From positions 1 to 14,504 of the forward strand of contig CAOZKB010000021.1 in the NCBI GenBank assembly GCA_948571325.1: DNA of 14,504 nt, given 5' to 3'. This DNA is from an uncultured Candidatus Saccharibacteria bacterium (GTDB taxonomy: Bacteria; Patescibacteriota; Saccharimonadia; Saccharimonadales; Saccharimonadaceae). Position numbers and translations under genes: made by a program. The notes below the pieces were generated by a model that did no database searches, was not told the DNA's origin, and saw nothing but the letters and a program-made list of their open reading frames with translations. Below, piece after piece: positions 1-7,046 of this stretch. How positions within the stretch are numbered: position 1 is the stretch's first letter; each line of letters opens with the position of its first letter.

Positions 1-1
1 A

Positions 2-7
2 TATAAT
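2..7 (+). promoter_or_regulatory. Candidate -10 box upstream of the first membrane-protein gene
   Basis: A perfect TATAAT lies 41 bases before the ATG at 49. The matching -35 element would fall outside the window, so the promoter cannot be verified. Transcription from it would give a leader of about 35 nt that has no clear Shine-Dalgarno sequence. The surrounding sequence is very AT-rich, so a chance match is possible. Confidence 0.35.
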
Positions 8-48
8 ATATATCAATACATCATAACTTTCACAAAACGAGTAAAAAC

Positions 49-882
49 ATGGATCCTAATAAAACTCAACCCGATTCAAAAACCAATTCTCAAACTCCTC
101 CCAATCAGCCCGACCAGCCTCCAGCACCAAACTATAACCTTAACTTTAATCCTAATATCCATCCCGAAAAGAATCCATCGCAAGACGATCTGGTGTTTGG
201 TCCAGCTCCTCGCTTTCCGGAGCGTCCTCAAGCCGCCGCCCCTCAACCCGAGCCTCAGGTTGTAGCACCGGCAAATATGCCCGTATCTCAAACTAAGCAG
301 TTTTTTACCCCCAAAACTATCGTTGCGCTGATTTTTGCCGCGTTACTTTTAGTTGCTGGCACGATTATTACTATTGTGTTTATGACACGCCCTGCTACCA
401 CCACTCCAGACGATTCTACTACGCAAATCCCTGATTCTAGCGGCCCTCGTCCCGCTGCAATTATTTATGTCGACAATGACACGATTAATAATTTCGCCAA
501 AACTTATAATTCACTGCATCCAAATAATCGCCTGACAACCGGCATGCTTAAGCCCGTGGAGAATGATGGCGTTGAAGATCCCGACCAAGTGGAGTTTTTC
601 TTTCAAGATTCAGAAGTGATCCTCTCCGGCGATGATGCGACGAGCACTGCAAGCATTTTCTTTAGTAATCCCGATCGCCAAGATAATACCGCTATTCAGC
701 AGCTCTTTAATGATTTTATGCGGGTTTATAATAGTAAACTCACGGATGAAGAGCTAGCTGCAGATTGGGAAACCATTACTAATAAACCAGCATCTATTAG
801 CACTCTGCACGACATCGAATGTCGTGTTACTATGCGTAATCGTCACGTTGACTATATCTTGCTCAAAGGTGTTTTGAAGTAG
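49..882 (+). CDS. Single-pass membrane protein with Pro-rich cytoplasmic tail, function unknown
   Basis: I do not recognise a named family. Residues 1-88 are hydrophilic and rich in Pro, Asn and Gln, and look disordered. Residues 90-112 form one clear membrane helix preceded by lysines, so the tail should be cytoplasmic and the C-terminal part outside. Residues about 113-134 are a Thr/Pro/Asp linker, and about 135-277 look like a small folded alpha/beta domain (FFFQDSEV strand, NDFMRVYNSK helix) with a single Cys258. The plan of disordered tail, one helix and small outer domain is common among uncharacterised Patescibacteria envelope proteins. The ATG at 49 has no good ribosome site. The gene ends 97 bases before the AarF-like gene. 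Existence as a gene is well supported by length and composition; the role is unknown. Confidence 0.85.
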   Translation: MDPNKTQPDSKTNSQTPPNQPDQPPAPNYNLNFNPNIHPEKNPSQDDLVFGPAPRFPERPQAAAPQPEPQVVAPANMPVSQTKQFFTPKTIVALIFAALLLVAGTIITIVFMTRPATTTPDDSTTQIPDSSGPRPAAIIYVDNDTINNFAKTYNSLHPNNRLTTGMLKPVENDGVEDPDQVEFFFQDSEVILSGDDATSTASIFFSNPDRQDNTAIQQLFNDFMRVYNSKLTDEELAADWETITNKPASISTLHDIECRVTMRNRHVDYILLKGVLK

Positions 883-952
883 CTACTAGCTATATTATTC
901 TACATCATAGTCACCCTCGTATTCTCTTCAAATTCTCCCACCCTGCCTCAAA

Positions 953-963
953 TATGCTAAACT
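953..963 (+). promoter_or_regulatory. Weak candidate -10 region for the AarF-like gene
   Basis: TATGCT (953-958) overlaps TGCTAAACT (955-963), the latter an extended -10-like element resembling the TGCTATAAT boxes elsewhere in this window. No convincing -35 precedes it. It lies 17 bases before the start codon. The 883-979 gap shows no clear terminator for the upstream gene. Confidence 0.25.
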
Positions 964-979
964 AAAATAAAGGAGGAGA

Positions 980-2401
980 ATGCGCTTATATTGGTACGGT
1001 TTTCTGACGTTAATACGGAAATTTATTCTACGGCAAAACACCGGAGTGGTAATTTGCTGGTTTGCGGAACATATGGGTGTGGTCTATGTAAAAATGGCGC
1101 AGATTCTCGCTATGCAAAATTACGGCCAAATTTTTACTGAATCTGACCGTCAGCATCTCGCTTCAATTTGCGACCATTGTTCGCCTGTCGCCTTTCGGCA
1201 AGTTCGTCGTCAAATTGAACGCTCTTATGGTTGCCCGCTCGCACAAAAATTTTGTTCAGTTAATTCAGAACCGCTCGGCTCGGCGTCTATTTCGCAAGTT
1301 CATCGCGCCATTTTGCTGAGCGGTGAGGAAGTCGTTATTAAGGTTAAACGCCAGGATGTTGCACGTCGCGTACAGCATGATGTCCGTCAACTCCGCCGCC
1401 TGATTCATCACTTTAGTCGTTTCACTAAGCTACGTAATTTACTTGGTAGCGATCAGGCTCTAGAACTTTGGGCGGAATGGATTGAATCTGAAACTGATTT
1501 TACCGCCGAGCAGCGCAATCTCGTACGCTATCAGGAATTTATTGATAGTATCAATGGTAAAGTTCGCCATACTAAACAGCTAAAAGCCCCTCGGCTTTAT
1601 TCAGAATTGTGTAATTCAGAGGTTATTGTGATGGAATATATTGCGACCCCCACGATTAATCGGCTTACCCATACTGAGGCAAATCACCAGCGTATCGCTA
1701 GTAGCATTAATGACTATTTACAGTTATCCTTTTATGCCTTGCTGCATGGTTTACCAGTCGTCTTTCATGGTGATCCTCATGCGGGTAATTTATATCTCGA
1801 CGAGACAGGGAACTTAGGTTTTTTGGATTTCGGCTTAATCTTCGCACTCTCGACGGACGAAGCGACTCTAGTCCGTGAACTTTTTCTCAAGGCCTATCGC
1901 ACTGATGCTGCTGGGATAGTTGAACTGTTGCTTAACTATAGTAAAACCGCCGAATATGACCGCGATAAACTCACAGCTGATGTTTTAGCCGCTGCTCAGA
2001 AGTTTCATTCTATGCCAGTGACTCATTTTTTTGTTGAAATGATCAATGTTTTTACGGGATATAATATTTCTCCGCCTCCAGCTATGTTCAAAATGGCCAA
2101 AGCCTTCATGGCGCTTTATGGCATTAACAATTTCACCGAAAATTTGCGCGATACCGAATCATTATTAGCCCGGCAAGTTACCGAATATTATTTGCGTCGC
2201 ACTGCGCAGGACTTTCATAACATACTTCATTCCGGCCTACGTTTAGCACCAAATCTATTGAATAATACTCTACGTAACGGTCCTATTACCGCATTGGCAA
2301 GCGAAATTTCTATGTTGCAAGATTTTACTACGCAACTATCCAAAACCAGCAATCATTGTCACGAAGCTCTCAGTTTACTTAAAACTTCTATTAAGGCTTA
2401 A
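980..2401 (+). CDS. Divergent ABC1/UbiB/AarF-family atypical kinase
   Basis: Members of this family have a protein-kinase-like fold and act as ATPases or kinases in membrane lipid and quinone metabolism. The family signatures are present in order. A KxGQ-like motif reads K38-M-A-Q41, with Ala for the usual Gly. The Ala-rich loop and following motif read PLGSASISQVHRA (98-110). The ATP-site lysine is K121 in VVIKVK, and the E171..D173-F174..N180 block follows. The catalytic loop is HGDPHAGN (263-270) and the metal motif is D283-F284-G285. At 473 residues it is a little shorter than many members, and the C-terminal pair of membrane helices typical of UbiB is not visible: the tail is Leu/Ser/Asn-rich and amphipathic. 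The SD AGGAGG (971-976) sits only 3 bases from the ATG, but no better in-frame start follows nearby. No quinone-synthesis gene is in the window, so a UbiB role should not be assumed. Confidence 0.9.
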   Translation: MRLYWYGFLTLIRKFILRQNTGVVICWFAEHMGVVYVKMAQILAMQNYGQIFTESDRQHLASICDHCSPVAFRQVRRQIERSYGCPLAQKFCSVNSEPLGSASISQVHRAILLSGEEVVIKVKRQDVARRVQHDVRQLRRLIHHFSRFTKLRNLLGSDQALELWAEWIESETDFTAEQRNLVRYQEFIDSINGKVRHTKQLKAPRLYSELCNSEVIVMEYIATPTINRLTHTEANHQRIASSINDYLQLSFYALLHGLPVVFHGDPHAGNLYLDETGNLGFLDFGLIFALSTDEATLVRELFLKAYRTDAAGIVELLLNYSKTAEYDRDKLTADVLAAAQKFHSMPVTHFFVEMINVFTGYNISPPPAMFKMAKAFMALYGINNFTENLRDTESLLARQVTEYYLRRTAQDFHNILHSGLRLAPNLLNNTLRNGPITALASEISMLQDFTTQLSKTSNHCHEALSLLKTSIKA

Positions 2402-2409
2402 GTATCGCT

Positions 2410-2631
2410 ATGCTCTACTCCGTCACCGTTAAGCCCAATTCCAAAAAAGGTCCACTCGTCATTGCCGATGGCGCCAACCTAACGGTCTATCTATGCGAAA
2501 AACCAGTCGATGGCGAAGCTAATTCTGCGCTTATTAAAATTCTCGCCAAGCATTTTCATGTACCAAAAACTTCAATCACTATTCAACGCGGCGGCAAAAG
2601 TCGCCAAAAACTAATCAATATTCCAGATTAA
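2410..2631 (+). CDS. YggU/DUF167 family small protein
   Basis: A 73-residue alpha/beta protein of the DUF167 family, whose biochemical role is not established. Family features visible are the N-terminal strand with VKPNSKK (7-13), the helix block EKPVDGEANSALIKILAKHF (30-49, with the characteristic PVDGEAN), and the closing strand SITIQRGGKSRQKLI (55-69) with the G-x-x-S-R-x-K pattern. Length is slightly under the usual range of roughly 75-100 residues. It starts 8 bases after the AarF-like stop with no SD, so it is probably translated by coupling from that gene and belongs to the same transcript. A promoter-like -10 for the next operon follows it. Confidence 0.9.
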   Translation: MLYSVTVKPNSKKGPLVIADGANLTVYLCEKPVDGEANSALIKILAKHFHVPKTSITIQRGGKSRQKLINIPD

Positions 2632-2664
2632 AAGTTTTCTTTCCGCAACTCTTTCAAAGTATAG

Positions 2665-2670
2665 TATAAT
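2665..2670 (+). promoter_or_regulatory. Candidate -10 box for the 2702-6802 operon
   Basis: A perfect TATAAT lies 32 bases before the ATG at 2702. No strong -35 is visible; TTTCCG at 2640-2645 would be 19 bases upstream. It falls in the only sizeable gap (70 bases) between DUF167 and the TM2-domain gene, where a new transcript would be expected to begin. Confidence 0.45.
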
Positions 2671-2701
2671 AAAATAAAATAGAGTAAAAATAGGGAGTTA
2701 T

Positions 2702-3175
2702 ATGGCGGAGATTTTAAAAATTGATGGAGCCAAAGTTAAAATCGGCGAAGATAGTAGTAAAGTTGCCACTGTGCCAATTGCCTCTTTGCAATTTGCTAAT
2801 CCACAAGTTGGGGATAAGGTAGAAGTTTTTCGCGACGGGGATGATTTCATTGTTAAAAAAGCTGATAATGCTAAGGATTGTCACCAAGACGATAAGATCA
2901 ATACTGAAGACGGTGAGCGTGCAGTTAATAAGCATGTTTTTGTTTGGGTAGGAAATTTTCTATTTGGCGTGGATCGCTTCTTGCGCGGACAAGTTGGTTT
3001 AGGTATTTTAAAAATCTGTCTTAATACTATTGGTTGGCTAACAGTTATCGGTGGTATGGCTGGTGGTGTCTGGATACTTATTGACTGGATTATCTCAATA
3101 GTCAAAGCTTATGGTTCAGCTTATGGCAATACTGAAAATATTACCTTTGATGCTAATGGTAATTATTTAAAATAA
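2702..3175 (+). CDS. TM2-domain membrane protein with N-terminal beta domain
   Basis: Residues 75-138 match the TM2 domain plan: a first helix from V75 to F93, the turn motif GVDRFLRGQVGLGILK (89-104), where the family has G-x-H-R-F-Y-x-G, a Gly-rich segment, and a second helix with the conserved WILIDWI (124-130). Residues 1-54 look like a small beta-barrel or OB-like module (short strands with VGDKVEVF at 37-43) of unknown partner, followed by a charged linker with C60. TM2 proteins are widespread and mostly of unknown function. The SD GGGAG (2693-2697) lies 4 bases before the ATG. First gene of the apparent operon; the GNAT gene begins 15 bases after its stop. Confidence 0.88.
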   Translation: MAEILKIDGAKVKIGEDSSKVATVPIASLQFANPQVGDKVEVFRDGDDFIVKKADNAKDCHQDDKINTEDGERAVNKHVFVWVGNFLFGVDRFLRGQVGLGILKICLNTIGWLTVIGGMAGGVWILIDWIISIVKAYGSAYGNTENITFDANGNYLK

Positions 3176-3190
3176 GATAGGAGAGAAAAA

Positions 3191-3637
3191 GTGGAGGTAA
3201 TAACTTTTAAAGAAGCAACTAAAGACGATGTTGCGGATGTCATTGCTCTAACGAATGAATGTTTCGATGAGCAAACACCAGTCGAGTATGCCGAGCGGGT
3301 TTGGGCAGAAACCGAAAACGACCAAAATCAAATTTACGTTAATGGTTATCTTGATGGTGAGTTGGTGGCACACGCTAAAATCACTATTATTCCAACGATT
3401 TATGAAGATATGAATACTTTTGCTATCCTTAATCACGTTTGCGTAAAGCCTAGCGCTCGTCGGCATCATCTTGGCACTAAATTGCTTGATGAAGTTTTTC
3501 GCATTTGTAAAGAGCGTAACGTTAAGGTAATCGAACTCTGGTCAAAAAATTTCCGCGAAGCTGCTCATGCAATGTATAAAAAATACGGTTTCGAAGTGGT
3601 GGACGCTAAGTTCTTCTCGCGCCCAGTAGATCTGTAA
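3191..3637 (+). CDS. GNAT-family N-acetyltransferase
   Basis: The acetyl-CoA-binding motif A is visible as NHVCVKPSARRHHLGTKLL (81-99), with R90-R91 and L94-G95-T96 forming the pyrophosphate loop (family pattern R/Q-x-x-G-x-G/A; the first Gly is replaced here). Motif B is AHAMYKKYGFEVV (125-137), with the usual Y129 and GF. At 148 residues it is a single complete GNAT domain. The start is GTG, supported by the SD AGGAG (3179-3183) at a 7-base spacing. It could modify a small molecule or a protein; the substrate cannot be read from sequence. It lies between two membrane-protein genes in a tight cluster, with a 34-base gap to the next gene. Confidence 0.93.
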   Translation: MEVITFKEATKDDVADVIALTNECFDEQTPVEYAERVWAETENDQNQIYVNGYLDGELVAHAKITIIPTIYEDMNTFAILNHVCVKPSARRHHLGTKLLDEVFRICKERNVKVIELWSKNFREAAHAMYKKYGFEVVDAKFFSRPVDL

Positions 3638-3671
3638 TTAGTTTCTTGGAATATAAAAGGGAGGTATTATT

Positions 3672-4853
3672 ATGAAAATTCAGAGTGTTTATATCGGTGG
3701 TTGGTTCCAGCGCACGATGCTACAGCTGTCGGAGGTTTACGACTTTATTCGCAATGAGGAGTCACAGCTCAAACTTAGCAAAAAGAAACTATCTGAACTT
3801 CACAAAAATCTCGACATTGGTAGCGTTGATTATGGCGTGCAGGGCGAAGAATATGTTTCTTTCGTCACTAGTGAGCATCTTAGAATAAAGATTTTTGAAG
3901 ACGGTCTAATTATTGTCAGCAGTGATAATGTGAGCGAAGAGACTCTTTTTACTGATGTCGAAAAACTCAAAGACTACTATGAGAATAAACTTTCCGCTGC
4001 AATTAACTATCTCTTTAGTCTTGGTGCGCCCGTACCAAAAGAGCTCGCTCATATCGAAAACATCTATCCATACTTCGTGGTATGCGATAATGCTTCGCGT
4101 GATGAAATTAGTGAACTCTTAGCAAAAACCGAACGCCAAAAATACTTCGAGTTTGACAACAAGGATTATAGCGTAGTACGAGGTGATAAATATTACTTTG
4201 TCAATAACAAGAAAAAATCTCTCGGCAACATCGAGCGCTATATTGAAGAACAAGTGTTTATTCGCGAGTTTAAGGGGCAGCTACATCGCTATCTAAATTT
4301 ACACCGCATTATCTGGGAAAAAATTGATAATGTTAAAGATCGCGCTAAAGTTAAGGGCAACGATGTAATTATGTTTTCTTCAAAGCTCGAAAGTTATGCC
4401 AAAACGGTCACTTTAATCGACGGCCGCATTCGCCAAATGTCTACCTATCTGCCTACTCGTGAGCGCATTGCTAAGAGTGATGAAGATTTAGTAGAATTCC
4501 TCGCAATCTCTGGTTACCGCTATGAGACTTTGCGCGATACGCTGGAATATATTAAAGATCTTTGGGATATGACTAAAAATTATGTCGTTTCTGCCCAGAA
4601 ATTGTTTGATGGTATCAAACAAGATATCACTTCTAGCAGTATTAATAGTCTCACTATTGTCACTTCAATGTCTGCTGGTGCTGCCATTCTTGATTTGTTT
4701 ACTGAGTCCGAGCCAAGTTTTACTAGTTTTGGCTTCATTTACTTTTTCATCCTTGCCTTGATTGGCTGGGTAGCAACAAAAGTCTTACGTTATGTGTCCG
4801 AAAAGCGCAAGTATGAAATCACCGACGTTGATTACGATAAAAATATTAAATAG
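3672..4853 (+). CDS. CorA-shaped two-helix membrane protein lacking the GMN motif, function unknown
   Basis: The layout is a soluble alpha/beta part (about 1-185), a long charged helical stretch (about 186-320) and two C-terminal membrane helices (about 325-343 and 352-374) followed by a basic tail. This is the topology of CorA/ZntB-type Mg2+/metal channels, and SINSLTIVTSMSA (323-335) resembles the start of the CorA pore helix. The selectivity motif GMN expected at the end of the first helix is absent: that region reads AAILDLFTE (337-345). The similarity is by eye and could be convergent topology; other two-helix families with soluble N-termini are possible. The SD AGGGAGGT (3658-3665) sits 6 bases before the ATG. 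The next gene starts 20 bases after the TAG stop. Confidence 0.8.
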   Translation: MKIQSVYIGGWFQRTMLQLSEVYDFIRNEESQLKLSKKKLSELHKNLDIGSVDYGVQGEEYVSFVTSEHLRIKIFEDGLIIVSSDNVSEETLFTDVEKLKDYYENKLSAAINYLFSLGAPVPKELAHIENIYPYFVVCDNASRDEISELLAKTERQKYFEFDNKDYSVVRGDKYYFVNNKKKSLGNIERYIEEQVFIREFKGQLHRYLNLHRIIWEKIDNVKDRAKVKGNDVIMFSSKLESYAKTVTLIDGRIRQMSTYLPTRERIAKSDEDLVEFLAISGYRYETLRDTLEYIKDLWDMTKNYVVSAQKLFDGIKQDITSSSINSLTIVTSMSAGAAILDLFTESEPSFTSFGFIYFFILALIGWVATKVLRYVSEKRKYEITDVDYDKNIK

Positions 4854-4873
4854 GTAATAAAAAAGGAGTTATT

Positions 4874-6148
4874 ATGGAAAAAATTTTTCGCTGGCTAGGA
4901 GTTAGCCTCGCCACTGTGGCACTCACGTTGGGCGTCGTTGGCACGCTTGCCGTACCGGTGGTCGCCGAAGAGGCTGACGCTACAAAAGTCATCGAGCCGC
5001 GCAGTCAAACTGCGCCAGGTGACACTAATTCAGTCATCCCTGAACCCACTTTTGACTTGCAATCAGGTGGCCTAGCGGACGATCAAACCATCAACCTGCG
5101 AATGGGCAATAATCGTTTGCTACTCGCTAATGATTTAGCCGCATCCGAGACTGTGCCAGGCCTGCTGTTTTCCGCTGGCAATACCCTCGGTATCTCAGGT
5201 ATTTCTGAATACGGCTTCCTTGCGGGTAATCTCGTCGAAATTTCTGGCACCATTGAAAAAGATCTTTTCGTTGCTGGCAATGTTATCACTTTGACTAAAA
5301 CCGCTCAAATTGGTGGTGATATTTTTGGTGCCGGTAACGAATTTGTTATTAATAATGATTTGCAAGGTGACTTGTCAGTTACTGCTAGTACGGTTAAGTT
5401 TAAAAATGGCGTAAAAATCGCCGGCAATGTTAACCTCGATGTTGAAAAAATTATCTTTGAGGGCGACAATCAAATCACCGGCACTCTTACTTATAATGAT
5501 ACCGCTTCAGTGGTTGGACTGGAGAACGCCACCTATCACGAACGTGAAGTTTACCACATCGTCGAAACCGAAAATACCGTACTCGATATGCTGCTAGAAA
5601 AATTACTTAGCATTGCCGGCTTATTCTTAGTTATGGTGGTTATTGTCTTCCTTTCTCCTAGACTTCGTTCTCGCATTGCAGACGAATCGGACGCCAAAAG
5701 AACCGTCACAAACTTTGCCATCGGCGCCTGGGTGCTCCTATTAGTGCCAATTTTAGCAGTCCTACTGCTTTGCACTTTGATCGGCGCTCCACTCGGACTT
5801 ATCTTGATCGGCTTGTATATTATTGGGATTTATCTATCGCAGGGCTTCGCCGGCCTATGGCTAGGTCATCTCGTAGTTGAAAAGCTTTGCAAGAGTAAAA
5901 CCAATGCTTGCGTTGAAGTCCTAGTTGGTATTGTCATTCTGGGTATTCTTGCTCTCATTCCGTATGTTGGTACATTAACCGGACTACTAGGCTTACTGCT
6001 TGGGCTTGGTCTTATGGTTTCTCAAGTCCGCTATAATCGTAATGTTAGCGACGGCAATAATAGTACTGAGGAGGGGGAGCGCAGTAATAAAAAACTTACG
6101 CAAATTGCCAAATCGAGCGTCAAGGCTAATACTAAAAACGGGAAGTAG
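4874..6148 (+). CDS. Secreted beta-helical (bactofilin/polymer-forming-like) protein with C-terminal membrane domain
   Basis: A signal peptide is clear: basic n-region, hydrophobic residues 8-30 and a likely cut after VVA (29-31). Residues about 97-205 are a regular series of short strands with A-G-N turns at 101-103, 117-119, 134-136, 153-155 and 183-185, roughly one per 16-19 residues and 30 at the last step. This is typical of a right-handed beta-helix of the bactofilin or polymer-forming type. Residues about 243-262, 279-301, 303-335 and 346-385 are strongly hydrophobic, giving four or more membrane segments, then a polar, Lys/Asn-rich tail. The beta-helix should therefore sit outside the membrane. 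The SD AAAGGAG (4862-4868) is 5 bases from the ATG. The exact role, scaffold or surface layer, is inferred from shape only. Confidence 0.85.
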   Translation: MEKIFRWLGVSLATVALTLGVVGTLAVPVVAEEADATKVIEPRSQTAPGDTNSVIPEPTFDLQSGGLADDQTINLRMGNNRLLLANDLAASETVPGLLFSAGNTLGISGISEYGFLAGNLVEISGTIEKDLFVAGNVITLTKTAQIGGDIFGAGNEFVINNDLQGDLSVTASTVKFKNGVKIAGNVNLDVEKIIFEGDNQITGTLTYNDTASVVGLENATYHEREVYHIVETENTVLDMLLEKLLSIAGLFLVMVVIVFLSPRLRSRIADESDAKRTVTNFAIGAWVLLLVPILAVLLLCTLIGAPLGLILIGLYIIGIYLSQGFAGLWLGHLVVEKLCKSKTNACVEVLVGIVILGILALIPYVGTLTGLLGLLLGLGLMVSQVRYNRNVSDGNNSTEEGERSNKKLTQIAKSSVKANTKNGK

Positions 6149-6154
6149 GAACCT

Positions 6155-6802
6155 ATGCATGATAGCTGGAGAGAATTCCTTGACGCCGAATTCCAGAAAG
6201 ATTACTTTCGCCAACTGAGCGAATTCCTCCATCAAGCTTACGAGACTCAAACTGTCTTTCCAGCTAAAGGCCAAGTTTTCCGCGCTTTTACGACCGATCT
6301 TAACCAGGTTAAAGTAGTAATTTTAGGGCAAGACCCATATCATACTCCAGGCGCCGCGCATGGCTTGGCCTTTTCGGTACCGAGCAGTCAGCCAATTCCG
6401 CCATCATTGGTTAATATCTATAAAGAAATCGACGCTGAATATGGCCAACATCAGAACATCACTGGCAACCTAAAATCTTGGCAAGACCAAGGTGTACTAA
6501 TGTTAAATAACGTTCTCACGGTCGAAGCCCACAAGGCCGGCTCGCATCGTGGTAAAGGTTGGGAAATCTTTACCGAAGCTACCGTGCGCTACCTCAATGA
6601 GCAATGCACACATCTTGTTTTTTTGCTCTGGGGTCGCGACGCTCGCAGTAAAAAGACCTTAATCGACACAAGTAAACATCTCGTGCTCGAATCGGCCCAC
6701 CCCTCACCACTTTCCGCACATTATGGTTTCTTTGGTAACGGTCATTTTCGCAAGGCTAACGAGTTTCTCGCTGAGCACGGACTAGCGGAAATCACGTGGT
6801 AG
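6155..6802 (+). CDS. ung: Uracil-DNA glycosylase, family 1
   Basis: This enzyme removes uracil from DNA, starting base-excision repair. All key motifs are present: the water-activating loop GQDPYH (58-63, catalytic D60), F73 for uracil stacking, N118 in MLNNVLTV for base recognition, and the HPSPLSA loop (182-188) with catalytic H182. The region FFGNGHF (192-198) differs slightly from the common FFGCNHF. Length (215) is normal. The ATG lies 6 bases after the previous stop with a modest SD (AGGA, 6147-6150), so it is probably read from the same transcript. Why a repair gene sits at the end of an envelope-type cluster is unclear; small genomes often carry such mixed operons. Confidence 0.98.
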   Translation: MHDSWREFLDAEFQKDYFRQLSEFLHQAYETQTVFPAKGQVFRAFTTDLNQVKVVILGQDPYHTPGAAHGLAFSVPSSQPIPPSLVNIYKEIDAEYGQHQNITGNLKSWQDQGVLMLNNVLTVEAHKAGSHRGKGWEIFTEATVRYLNEQCTHLVFLLWGRDARSKKTLIDTSKHLVLESAHPSPLSAHYGFFGNGHFRKANEFLAEHGLAEITW

Positions 6803-6819
6803 ATATATAATATACCACG
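6795..6819 (+). promoter_or_regulatory. Promoter -10 inside a dyad at the ung stop codon; leaderless start of the next gene
   Basis: TATAAT (6806-6811) ends 8 bases before the ATG at 6820, so a transcript starting at the usual distance would begin at or next to the start codon. The box lies in the centre of a perfect 7-bp inverted repeat, CGTGGTA (6795-6801) and TACCACG (6813-6819), which also covers the ung stop. No good -35 is visible. The dyad might be an operator or a weak hairpin at the ung 3' end; it has no T-run, so it is not a clear terminator. Confidence 0.45.
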
Positions 6820-7008
6820 ATGCATCAAATTAAATATCATACTCAAAGTCCGCAAAAATGTTGGGTTGGAGAACAGCAAAAGATTTGTTATGCTACTAAA
6901 TCTGAAGCCGAAGCCGCCGCACTCGTCGCTCAGCATGATTATGGCGCTCCTAGTCTCAGCGTTTATAAGTGTGAATATGGCGACCATTGGCATCTTAGTT
7001 CGCGCTAA
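6820..7008 (+). CDS. Small Cys/His protein with degenerate zinc-ribbon-like pattern
   Basis: A 62-residue protein resembling a widespread group of tiny proteins whose pattern is K-x-x-Y, a short Ala-rich helix, then Y-x-C-x-x-C-x-x-W-H-L. Here the blocks are KICYATKSEAEAAALVAQ (21-38) and VYKCEYGDHWHLSS (48-61). The second Cys of the expected CxxC is Gly54, leaving C14, C23, C51 and H57/H59 as possible metal ligands. There is no SD; the -10 box 8 bases upstream suggests leaderless expression. Function is unknown; such proteins may bind nucleic acid or protein. The match to the known pattern supports a real gene despite the small size. Confidence 0.7.
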   Translation: MHQIKYHTQSPQKCWVGEQQKICYATKSEAEAAALVAQHDYGAPSLSVYKCEYGDHWHLSSR

Positions 7009-7046
7009 AAACCCGACCTCTAAATTTGATAACTAAAGCTCAATGA

